A stretch of DNA of 9,689 nt from contig JBFHES010000185.1 of assembly GCA_041584015.1 (NCBI GenBank), positions 1 through 9,689 of the forward strand. The letters are read 5' to 3'. The translations under genes were made by a program, and so were the position numbers. The first letter of the stretch is position 1. Each line of letters starts with the position of its first letter. Positions 1-6,312 of this stretch are shown piece by piece. The notes under the pieces are model-generated. The model searched no databases. It was not told the origin of the DNA and saw only the letters and a list, made by a program, of their open reading frames with translations. Origin of the DNA: JBFHES01 sp041584015 (GTDB lineage: Bacteria > Bacteroidota > Bacteroidia > Bacteroidales > M50B96).

Positions 1-2801
1 ACACCAAAACAGCTGGCATCTGTTGCAATTCCCGAAGCAACTAGGTTTACTTGAGCAGCAGGTTCTGTTAGGCTAAAGCTAGCCATTGCCGCACATCCAT
101 TTGCATCAAGAACAGTAAGCGAATAAGTTCCGGCGCCTATACCAATTAAATTTTGCGTTGTTGTTCCATTGTTCCATTGGAAACTGTACGGAGGCATTCC
201 TCCAGAAACAGTAATAGTTACAGATCCATCGCTTGCACCATTAGCAGAAACATTATAAGCTCCAAAGGTAGATACAACTCCATTAATCAATATATCGCTT
301 GGTTCTCCAACCACAAAAGTTGCAGTAGTTGTGGCTCCTGTTCCAGCAGAATTTCCACTTAAACTGGATAAATGCGATAATCCATTCGTTGTATAGGTTG
401 TTGGTCCGCTTGAGAAAGCTGCTGTCATATCAACAATATTTCCGCTGGCTGCCTGCCATACTTTCCATGTGATAGCTTCGTTTGCCTGAAAGCCATTATT
501 TAATCCTGCTTCCGTTCCCCAAACGGTTATTGCTGTTGTAACACCCAACCACTCGAGGTAACCACCGCATGCCAAGGTTCCTGCATTGTCGTAAAAAACG
601 CCAATAAAATCACCAGGTTGAATTGCAACTCCATTTACAATTGGATCGTTTTGTACTAATATTGTTTGATTACTTGCTGTAATCCCGTATGACCAAGGCA
701 TGAACGTACTTGAGCTTCCACCGCCAGAACCGGAGTCGCTAACTGTTACGGTATAAGTACCTGCGCAAAGTCCGCTTATTGAAGCTGTACTTGCATTATT
801 CGACCAGTTATAGGTGTAAGGACTTGTACCTCCTGTTACTGTAAGGGTAATGGCACCATCGCAGCTTGCATAACAACTTGCATCACTTACCTGACCAGTT
901 GCCAACAAATTTGCAAGCGCTGGTTCTGTTAAAATATAACTTGCCGTTGCCATGCATCCATTTGCATCAGTAACTTGAACTGTATAGGTTCCGGCACCTA
1001 GTCCAGATAAACTAGAGCCAATATTTCCGTTGTTCCATGAGAAAACGTAAGGGGTAGTGCCACCTGTTACACTAACTGCAATTGAGCCATCGTTTGCTCC
1101 ATTTGCAGAAACACCATAGCCAGCATAATCGGACATAGTTCCAGTTATAACAATTGCATTAGATTCCGCCACGGTAAAACTGGCTACAACGCTTGAACCG
1201 CTTCCTGATGGCACATAAGTACCAGTTAACAATGAAACAATAGTTAAACCATTGGTTACATATTGCGATGTACCCATGGTATAAGTTGCATTCATATCAA
1301 CAATAGAACCATCGCTTGCTTTCCAAACTTTCCAGGTAAATGTTTCACCAGCTTGAAAGCCATTATCCATACCTGATTCAGATCCCCACGCCGTTACCGG
1401 GATAGCTGTTCCGGTAAATTCACCATAACCACCACAGGCCAGGGTTCCATTATTATCGTAAAAAACTCCAACCACATCACCAATAGATATTAAAGATCCA
1501 TTAATAACCGGGGTGGTTTGAATAAGTATAGTTTGATTACCTGCTGTAATAGAATACGACCAAGGAAAGGTTGCTGTTCCAGAATCGGATACTGTTACGG
1601 TGTAGGTTCCGGCGCATAATGCACTTTGATTTTGCACCAAACTTCCATTACTCCAATTATAAGAGTATGGAGGAGTTCCACCACTTACACCAATATTAAT
1701 TGCACCATCGCAAACGCCATTACAACTTACATCATTTATACCTGTAGATGCAAGGGCTAAGGATGCCGGACTTGCTGGCTCTGTAAGCTCATAGGATACA
1801 GATTCCGAACAAGCTGCCGCATCAGTAACAACCAAGCTATAGGTTCCGGCTGCCAATCCACTTATATTTCCGGTGCTGGCAGCATTCGACCAAACATAAC
1901 TATATGGTGCTGTTCCTCCAGTTACTGAAATATTCACAGAACCATCGCTGGCACCGGGAGCAGAAACTCCATATCCACTATAATCTGAAAGAACACCACT
2001 TACTGTAATAGCTGTTGGTTCAGCAATGGTAAATGAGAATACACCTGTTTCGGTTGTACCACCTGGGCCACCACCTGATCCGGGTGTGTAAGTTCCCGTT
2101 AAGGTATTTAAAAAACTAAATGCGTTTGTAACATAAACAGTTGAACCGTTTGAATAGGTAGGTGTCATATCAACAACTCCTCCATCAACAGCTTTCCATA
2201 CTTTCCAGGTAATTAATTCATTTGGCTGAAATCCATTATTAAGACCAGACTCTGATCCCCAAACTGTCATTGCTGTGGTTGCTCCTTGCCACTCAAGGTA
2301 GCCACCACAAGCTGTTGTAGCACCAGTGCTATAAAATACACCAATGTAATCGCCAGGAGAAATTGCAACACCATTCACCACAGGTGCATTCTGCACAAGG
2401 ATGGTATGGTTTGATGCTGTAACCGTATAATTCCAGGGCATTAAATTCGTGCCCGCTCCACCTGAGTCACTTATAGTAACGGTATACACTCCGGCACACG
2501 CTCCGGATAAATCACTTGCTGTTGAACCATTATTCCACATGTAAGTATATGGCGCAATACCGCCACTTACGTTAAGACTAACCGCTCCATCGCATGAGCC
2601 ATTACAGCTTGCATCGGTAACAGTCGATCCTGTTGTACTTAGCGTATTAATCTGAAATAGATTCTGAACATCATTTGTTTTAGAGTCAGAACGCTCTGAT
2701 TCCTCAATCAGGCCAGCAGCATTGATATGCGCAACCATTGGCAACAACATGGCAATTACCATTAGAAGTCGCCCCAGCAAAGAGAGTTTACTTTTTTTCA
2801 T
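1..2801 (-). CDS. Large secreted surface protein with SprB-type repeats (C-terminus off the window)
   Basis: The frame is open without a stop from the ATG at 2801-2799 to the window edge, giving 933 complete codons; the 3' end is missing. Residues 1-29 form a signal peptide: KK-rich start, hydrophobic core, and a likely cut after HINAA. From residue 63 the protein is a tandem array of a composite unit with starts at D63, D357, D640 and D928. Each unit opens with a SprB-like repeat (CNGxCDG, GGxxPYxYxW, CAGxYTVTxSDSG). A tryptophan-rich module of about 115 residues follows, beginning at W123, W414 and W703, and then a second SprB-like repeat (ASDGS, GGTxPYxY, AGTY) ending in TEP. SprB repeats are known from Bacteroidota surface adhesins, including the gliding adhesin SprB, and such proteins are usually exported by the type IX system. 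A T9SS C-terminal signal would lie outside the window, so that route is inferred. An in-frame TAG two codons before the ATG fixes the upstream limit. No Shine-Dalgarno is visible in the AT-rich leader. Ligand and role are unknown; adhesion or surface display is the likeliest use. Confidence 0.88.
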   Translation of the reverse strand, partial: MKKSKLSLLGRLLMVIAMLLPMVAHINAAGLIEESERSDSKTNDVQNLFQINTLSTTGSTVTDASCNGSCDGAVSLNVSGGIAPYTYMWNNGSTASDLSGACAGVYTVTISDSGGAGTNLMPWNYTVTASNHTILVQNAPVVNGVAISPGDYIGVFYSTGATTACGGYLEWQGATTAMTVWGSESGLNNGFQPNELITWKVWKAVDGGVVDMTPTYSNGSTVYVTNAFSFLNTLTGTYTPGSGGGPGGTTETGVFSFTIAEPTAITVSGVLSDYSGYGVSAPGASDGSVNISVTGGTAPYSYVWSNAASTGNISGLAAGTYSLVVTDAAACSESVSYELTEPASPASLALASTGINDVSCNGVCDGAINIGVSGGTPPYSYNWSNGSLVQNQSALCAGTYTVTVSDSGTATFPWSYSITAGNQTILIQTTPVINGSLISIGDVVGVFYDNNGTLACGGYGEFTGTAIPVTAWGSESGMDNGFQAGETFTWKVWKASDGSIVDMNATYTMGTSQYVTNGLTIVSLLTGTYVPSGSGSSVVASFTVAESNAIVITGTMSDYAGYGVSANGANDGSIAVSVTGGTTPYVFSWNNGNIGSSLSGLGAGTYTVQVTDANGCMATASYILTEPALANLLATGQVSDASCYASCDGAITLTVTGGTSPYTYNWSNNASTASISGLCAGTYTVTVSDSGSGGGSSSTFMPWSYGITASNQTILVQNDPIVNGVAIQPGDFIGVFYDNAGTLACGGYLEWLGVTTAITVWGTEAGLNNGFQANEAITWKVWQAASGNIVDMTAAFSSGPTTYTTNGLSHLSSLSGNSAGTGATTTATFVVGEPSDILINGVVSTFGAYNVSANGASDGSVTITVSGGMPPYSFQWNNGTTTQNLIGIGAGTYSLTVLDANGCAAMASFSLTEPAAQVNLVASGIATDASCFG
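21..884 (-). repeat. Composite protein repeat unit 3 (288 codons), followed by the first codons of unit 4
   Basis: This covers residues 640-927, with the module starting at W703. Bases 20-1 carry the first residues of a fourth unit (DASCFG), so the array continues beyond the window. All unit starts are in the same reading frame, so no frameshift has occurred across 2.8 kb. Confidence 0.85.
885..1733 (-). repeat. Composite protein repeat unit 2 (283 codons)
   Basis: This covers residues 357-639, in the same order as unit 1: SprB-like repeat A, module starting at W414, short linker, SprB-like repeat B. The linkers flanking the module are shorter than in unit 1, which accounts for most of the length difference. 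The module tryptophan is 867 bp from its counterpart in unit 3. Confidence 0.85.
1734..2615 (-). repeat. Composite protein repeat unit 1 (294 codons)
   Basis: This covers residues 63-356 of the surface protein: SprB-like repeat A with four cysteines in its first 40 residues, the inserted module from W123 to about residue 236, a Gly/Ser/Thr-rich linker, and SprB-like repeat B. The tryptophan that opens the module lies 873 bp from its counterpart in unit 2. The copies are clearly homologous as protein but diverged as DNA, so this is not a recent duplication. Confidence 0.85.
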
Positions 2802-3329
2802 AGTTAACTATTTATTAATTATTATTTGATTATTTCCGTAGATAGTACCTAAGGGAGCAATGCTATTGCATGGAGAGCTAAAAGGCAGTAGATGGTTTAA
2901 GTAAACAGCACCGCTTCTTAATGAACGATACTGGTTCATCAGCATATTAATTTCATACATTGGATGATCTACATTCATGCACTTAAACAAATACAAGCTT
3001 TTAATTCTAAAATACCCCTTATTTTGAATGAATAAAAATAAGAAATATTCGTTATCAACCAAGACAATCAGCTAATTAAAATTAAATCGCCTAATAACAT
3101 TAGTTTTCACCGGCCTGTTGCGAGATGTAACAAGTCCGGTTTAAGAAACGCTATACGCTAATTCGCCTAAAAGGTTGCATTCAAAGAATTTAACACAAAT
3201 TCACTGGTATAAAATCATATTAAAATTAAAAATCAATTAGGCGCAAAACGATTATAATTAATGTCTGGAAATAACTTTGTGCTGATGGAATGAATCTATG
3301 CTCCCAAAAGTGATCAATCAGAAAAAAGA
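2802..3329. other. Intergenic region of about 530 bp without a convincing gene
   Basis: This AT-rich stretch separates the surface-protein start from the SRAP gene end, both on the minus strand. It should hold the surface-protein promoter, but no perfect TAnnTTTG box was found; the nearest match is TGTATTTG on the minus strand at 2995-2988, with one mismatch. The motif CGCCTAA occurs at 3088-3094 and 3164-3170 and inverted (TTAGGCG) at 3237-3243. An imperfect hairpin with ACCGG/CCGGT ends lies at 3109-3140 but has no T-run on either side. No intrinsic terminator after the SRAP gene was recognised. Confidence 0.5.
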
Positions 3330-4100
3330 CTAGCCTACGTCCTTTAGTTCTTCGTACTCGAAATAGTCGGCTGCTTTTGGAACATTTCCGTACGCCAATT
3401 TTCCTCGAAGCCTTTGCACGGTGTGCGCCTTTAACACACCATCTGTTGCGGGTTTAATTAGTGCTTTAATTTTTTCTACATCCTGTGCATTAGCGATTGG
3501 TTCTAACCATTGGTCTGCTATATCATCCGATAAAATAAGCGGCATGCGTGGTTCCGGCAATTTTGGATTGTTATGAATTTTAGATAACAGCGCATTGGCC
3601 CGGGTTGTTACAATGGTGCATGTATTCAAGATCTCCCCGGTTTCGGTATCTACCCATTCACTCCACAAACCTGCAACCGAAATGGGTGCTCCATCTATCC
3701 TTCTGATAAGATAAGGATAAGGTTTTCCTTTATGGTGATGATGTTCATAAAAGCCATCCAAAGGTACAATGCAGCGCTTGCTCATGGCCGACTGTTTGAA
3801 TGATGGTTTTTCAAATATGGTTTCGCCACGTGCGTTCAGTGTTTTGTTCCAAAGTTCAAATCGTTTCTGATTATCTTTTACCCAATGCGGCACCAGGCCC
3901 CAGGTTGAAATCACTGGTATAAACGGCTCGTTGTTGGTGTAAATTAATAACTGAGGATGCGCATAACCCGAGGCATGAAATATTTCCTTTTCGCGAAAAG
4001 GCTCAAGCTTTTGCTCAAGCTCTCTAATCCATGCAGCATTATTATAATGCTTAGCCCGCTTAAGCTGTGCTTCTAATTTTGTTTTAATATCGTAACACAT
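3330..4100 (-). CDS. yedK: SRAP-family (YedK/HMCES) abasic-site-crosslinking protein
   Basis: This 256-residue protein belongs to the SOS response-associated peptidase family. Members shield abasic sites in single-stranded DNA by forming a thiazolidine crosslink through Cys2 once the initiator Met is removed. All key residues can be placed: Cys2 directly after Met1, N89 in LNARGET, E119 in DGFYEH, and H176 in KIHN. Other family signatures are GLVPHW at 69-73, RMPLIL at 185-190 and HTV at 226-228. Two departures from E. coli YedK are visible: a lysine- and glutamate-rich N-terminal segment (about residues 6-38) replaces the MCGRF start, and seven extra residues separate the catalytic His-Asn from RMP. 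A run of four histidines (120-123) follows the catalytic glutamate. The gene lies 83 bp below the LexA-like repressor on the same strand and has its own likely -7 box, so it may be both co-transcribed and independently expressed. The family's frequent neighbourhood with SOS genes fits this cassette. Confidence 0.92.
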   Translation of the reverse strand: MCYDIKTKLEAQLKRAKHYNNAAWIRELEQKLEPFREKEIFHASGYAHPQLLIYTNNEPFIPVISTWGLVPHWVKDNQKRFELWNKTLNARGETIFEKPSFKQSAMSKRCIVPLDGFYEHHHHKGKPYPYLIRRIDGAPISVAGLWSEWVDTETGEILNTCTIVTTRANALLSKIHNNPKLPEPRMPLILSDDIADQWLEPIANAQDVEKIKALIKPATDGVLKAHTVQRLRGKLAYGNVPKAADYFEYEELKDVG

Positions 4101-4136
4101 TTCTCTTCAATTAACAGTTCAACACAAACACTTAGT

Positions 4137-4144
4137 CAAATCTA
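4137..4144 (-). promoter_or_regulatory. Candidate -7 promoter box for the SRAP gene
   Basis: On the minus strand the sequence reads TAGATTTG, a perfect match to the Bacteroidota -7 consensus TAnnTTTG. It lies 36 bp upstream of the SRAP start codon, giving a leader of about 30 nt. No clear -33 TTG lies at the expected distance. The box sits inside a degraded palindrome (4134-4151) related to the operators upstream of dinB. Confidence 0.45.
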
Positions 4145-4160
4145 ATGGACATCCCTTCCA

Positions 4161-4181
4161 CTTTTTACTTTGAACTTTTCG
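4161..4181 (+). repeat. Three tandem CTTTNNN heptamers
   Basis: On the plus strand three heptamers run in phase: CTTTTTA, CTTTGAA, CTTTTCG. They fill much of the spacer between the repressor stop and the SRAP start. The same pattern recurs at 6244-6285 in the other spacer of the cassette. Confidence 0.6.
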
Positions 4182-4183
4182 CC

Positions 4184-4891
4184 TCAAATTTCAAAACCAT
4201 TATACGTTTCAAACTTCCATATCTCGATCACTTTTTTAATTTTTAATTCGTACGGGGTATAGCGTCTGTTTGTAGAAACCAACAACAGGCTTTTACTCTT
4301 TTCCAGCTTATTATACACCAGCTTAAAAACAATACCATCGTCGCGTGTTACCACCACACAAGGCGTTGCATCCTTTATGCTTTCCCAATTCTCTACATAC
4401 GAACAAGTAACCCAGCCACCTTGTTGAACCGGCGGCATGGAATCGCCTTGAATCTGAAAGGTACGATAACTTTTATTCTTAGATAAGAACGGCAAAGAGA
4501 ATCGTTGAAGCGAGCCAATAAACTCCATATCGCTATAACCAGCCGTATAGCCTGCCTGTGCTTTAAGCGGCACCATCTCAATATTTTCCTTATTATTTTT
4601 ATCTACCGAAATGGTAAGCAAGCGAAGCTTCTGTCCGGTTATGTCAACATCAAAGCCCCGCTCTAATTGCGATAATTCAAACTCGGGCAACTGATTTAGC
4701 TTGTAGCGAATCAATGCATCAATAGAAACATTAAAATGCTCAGCAAACTTTACCAATATTTTAAAGGGTGGCTGAACGCTTTTCTCATAACCGGCAAGCG
4801 TGGTTCGCGTAAGCCCCAAGTGCTTAGCTAAATCGGCCTGCGAACACTTCTTCCGAAGGCGTAAGAACTTTATATTTTCTGCAAAAAACAT
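4184..4891 (-). CDS. LexA/CI-like self-cleaving repressor (XRE helix-turn-helix plus S24 peptidase)
   Basis: This 235-residue protein is predicted to repress the cassette and cleave itself when RecA filaments form on damaged DNA. Residues 5-60 are an XRE/HTH_3 DNA-binding domain: SQADLAKHLGL forms the first helix of the motif and TRTTLAGYEKS the recognition helix. Residues 105-230 are an S24 peptidase-like domain. A113-G114 in KAQAGY is a plausible cleavage site, the catalytic serine is S151 in GDSM, and the catalytic lysine is K190 in GIVFKLVY. The spacing (cleavage site to Ser 38, Ser to Lys 39) is close to E. coli LexA (35 and 37), so autocleavage should be intact. The N-terminal domain is of phage-repressor type, not the winged helix of classical LexA, so lexA is not used as a symbol. 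The gene is divergent from dinB, 90 bp away, with two palindromic operators between them, which suggests it represses itself and the polymerases. Confidence 0.9.
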   Translation of the reverse strand: MFFAENIKFLRLRKKCSQADLAKHLGLTRTTLAGYEKSVQPPFKILVKFAEHFNVSIDALIRYKLNQLPEFELSQLERGFDVDITGQKLRLLTISVDKNNKENIEMVPLKAQAGYTAGYSDMEFIGSLQRFSLPFLSKNKSYRTFQIQGDSMPPVQQGGWVTCSYVENWESIKDATPCVVVTRDDGIVFKLVYNKLEKSKSLLLVSTNRRYTPYELKIKKVIEIWKFETYNGFEI

Positions 4892-4904
4892 ATCAATTTT
4901 TTCT

Positions 4905-4912
4905 CAAATATA
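4905..4912 (-). promoter_or_regulatory. Candidate -7 promoter box for the repressor gene
   Basis: The minus strand reads TATATTTG, a perfect TAnnTTTG box, 13 bp upstream of the repressor start codon. Transcription would begin only about 7 nt before the ATG, giving a very short leader. Palindrome 1 (4920-4936) lies where the -7 to -33 spacer would be, so bound repressor should block this promoter. Confidence 0.5.
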
Positions 4913-4919
4913 ATAAATA

Positions 4920-4936
4920 TGTCTAAATTATAGACA
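4920..4936. promoter_or_regulatory. Palindromic operator 1 (17 bp)
   Basis: The sequence TGTCTAAATTATAGACA has perfect 6-bp arms (TGTCTA/TAGACA) around a 5-bp centre. The flanking bases extend the arms to 8 bp (TATGTCTA/TAGACATA). It matches operator 2 at 14 of 17 positions, giving the joint consensus TGTCKAWATTATMGACA. It directly abuts the dinB -7 box. The repressor encoded next to it is the likely ligand. Confidence 0.75.
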
Positions 4937-4944
4937 TAAATTTG
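4937..4944 (+). promoter_or_regulatory. Candidate -7 promoter box for dinB-dnaE2
   Basis: TAAATTTG is a perfect match to the Bacteroidota -7 consensus, 37 bp before the dinB start codon. It fills the 6-bp gap between the two palindromes and overlaps the first two bases of palindrome 2, so a repressor on either site would occlude it. No convincing -33 TTG was found at the usual spacing. An AAGGGG stretch at 4961-4966 lies too far upstream of the ATG to be a typical ribosome binding site. Confidence 0.55.
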
Positions 4945-4959
4945 TCGATATTATCGACA
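4943..4959. promoter_or_regulatory. Palindromic operator 2 (17 bp)
   Basis: The sequence TGTCGATATTATCGACA has perfect 8-bp arms around a single central base. Its centre lies 23 bp from that of operator 1, slightly over two helical turns, so two repressor dimers could bind on nearly the same DNA face. It overlaps the end of the dinB -7 box and extends across the likely transcription start. Confidence 0.75.
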
Positions 4960-4981
4960 CAAGGGGATTAGAATATTACAC

Positions 4982-6196
4982 ATGAATAAAACAATAGTAC
5001 ATTTCGACCTCGACACTTTTTTTGTGTCTTGCGAAAGATTGATGGACGGGCGACTAAACAACAGGCCCGTACTTATTGGTGGCACATCAGACCGAGGTGT
5101 GGTGGCATCGTGCAGTTACGAGGCCCGACAATACGGAATTCACTCGGCCATGCCCATGAAGATGGCACGAACACTTTGTCCGGATGCAGTTATAATCCGT
5201 GGAAACAGCGGCACTTACAGCAAATTCTCCGACATGGTAACAGACATTGTAAAAGAGCAATCGCCGCTGTTCGAAAAATCTTCTATTGATGAATTTTACA
5301 TTGATGCCACCGGCATGGATCGCTTTGTAAAACACAGTTATTTATGGGCAAAAGAACTACGCGAGAAAATTATTAAAGAAACCCGGCTCCCCATTTCCTT
5401 CGGTTTATCAACCAGTAAAACAGTTGCCAAGGTAGGCACCGGCGAGGCCAAACCCAACAATCACATTGAAATACCAACCGGAGTAGAGAAACCATTTTTA
5501 GCACCGCTATCGCTGCGCAAGATACCCATGGTGGGCGCCCAGACTTACTCCAAGCTACGCAGCATGGGTGTAGAAAAAGTAAGAACAGTACAAGAAATGC
5601 CCATAGAACTCATGGAGCGGGTACTGGGCAAAAATGGCATCATCATTTGGAAAAAAGCACAGGGAATTGACAATACGCCTGTAATTCCTTTTAGCGAAAG
5701 GAAATCGATATCCATGGAGCGCACCTTCGAAAAAGACACCACCGACGTACGAAAACTGCGGAGCATTGTTTTTGCCATGGCCGAAAACTTAGCCTACCAG
5801 TTACGCAATGGCAACAAACTCACCGCCTGCGTAAGTGTAAAAATTCGCTACTCCGATTTTCAAACACACACCAAACAGCGACGCATATCGTACACCTCGC
5901 TCGACCATACCTTGATTGAAACAACCATGGACTTATTCGACAAAATTTACGACAGAAGAGTACTCATTCGCTTAGTGGGCGTACGCTTCAGTCATTTGAT
6001 TGGTGGCAGTTATCAAATTAAACTATTCGAAGATTCATTCGAACTCATCAAGCTATACAAAGCCATGGATCAAATGCGCAACCGCTACGGACAAGATGCG
6101 GTAAAACGCGCCATTGGACTCGGATCAAAAGGACTAGGAAGGTCGAACCCGTTTAATGGGCAACCTCCGGTTATTCCGGCACACAGAAGAAGCTGA
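4982..6196 (+). CDS. dinB: Y-family translesion DNA polymerase (DNA polymerase IV, DinB-like)
   Basis: This 404-residue polymerase inserts nucleotides opposite damaged bases with low fidelity. The palm carries D9 and D11 in HFDLDTFF, with F14 at the steric-gate position, and the SIDE motif with D103 and E104. The catalytic acidic residues are therefore present, unlike in ImuB proteins. SYEARQYGI (45-53) and the TYSKFSD segment (78-84) are typical of the family. A helix-hairpin-helix region lies around 176-208, and the little-finger domain spans about 240-340, opening with SMERTF. QIKLF at 345-349 is a good beta-clamp-binding motif in the internal position seen in UmuC (QLNLF) rather than at the extreme C-terminus as in E. 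coli DinB, and the protein is longer than E. coli DinB (351). It starts at the first ATG after the operator pair and is followed 113 bp later by the DnaE2-like gene, probably in one transcript. Control by the divergent repressor is inferred from the promoter layout. Confidence 0.93.
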   Translation: MNKTIVHFDLDTFFVSCERLMDGRLNNRPVLIGGTSDRGVVASCSYEARQYGIHSAMPMKMARTLCPDAVIIRGNSGTYSKFSDMVTDIVKEQSPLFEKSSIDEFYIDATGMDRFVKHSYLWAKELREKIIKETRLPISFGLSTSKTVAKVGTGEAKPNNHIEIPTGVEKPFLAPLSLRKIPMVGAQTYSKLRSMGVEKVRTVQEMPIELMERVLGKNGIIIWKKAQGIDNTPVIPFSERKSISMERTFEKDTTDVRKLRSIVFAMAENLAYQLRNGNKLTACVSVKIRYSDFQTHTKQRRISYTSLDHTLIETTMDLFDKIYDRRVLIRLVGVRFSHLIGGSYQIKLFEDSFELIKLYKAMDQMRNRYGQDAVKRAIGLGSKGLGRSNPFNGQPPVIPAHRRS

Positions 6197-6243
6197 GCAG
6201 TGAACAATCATGAACTAAAACCCGACACTTCTCACTTTACAAA

Positions 6244-6285
6244 CTTTGCTCTTTGCTCTTTGCACTTTAAACTTTAAACTTTCAA
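6244..6285 (+). repeat. Six tandem CTTTNNN heptamers
   Basis: Six heptamers run without interruption: CTTTGCT, CTTTGCT, CTTTGCA, CTTTAAA, CTTTAAA, CTTTCAA. Looser CTTT-containing copies flank them on both sides (from about 6227 and up to about 6300). They fill the spacer between dinB and dnaE2. No promoter or terminator was recognised in this spacer. Confidence 0.8.
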
Positions 6286-6309
6286 CCTTACGCACTTTAA
6301 ACCAAAACC

Positions 6310-6312
6310 TTG
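6310..6312 (+). promoter_or_regulatory. TTG start codon of dnaE2
   Basis: The in-frame codons before it are TAA (6298-6300), ACC, AAA and ACC, so no ATG or GTG start is possible upstream. The next in-frame ATG lies well over 100 codons inside the PHP domain. No Shine-Dalgarno sequence precedes the TTG. Confidence 0.75.

Noticed and set aside
153..362. A 69-codon plus-strand frame rich in Ser and Cys
   Set aside because: It lies wholly inside the surface-protein gene on the opposite strand, and its composition mirrors the repeated codons of that gene.
1..2615. CRISPR array or recent DNA-level tandem duplication in the long repeat region
   Set aside because: The period is about 870 bp, copies are diverged at DNA level, and the frame is preserved throughout, so these are ancient protein-domain repeats.
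2808..3062. An 84-codon frame on the minus strand, in the same frame as and just upstream of the surface-protein gene
   Set aside because: It needs a TTG start, has no recognisable motif or ribosome binding site, and has AT-driven composition. The TAG at 2808-2810 followed by a clean signal peptide shows the surface protein starts at 2801; the shared frame is most likely chance.
3109..3140. Imperfect hairpin with ACCGG/CCGGT ends as a terminator
   Set aside because: The inner stem has a mismatch and a bulge, and neither side is followed by a T-run, so it does not qualify as an intrinsic terminator.
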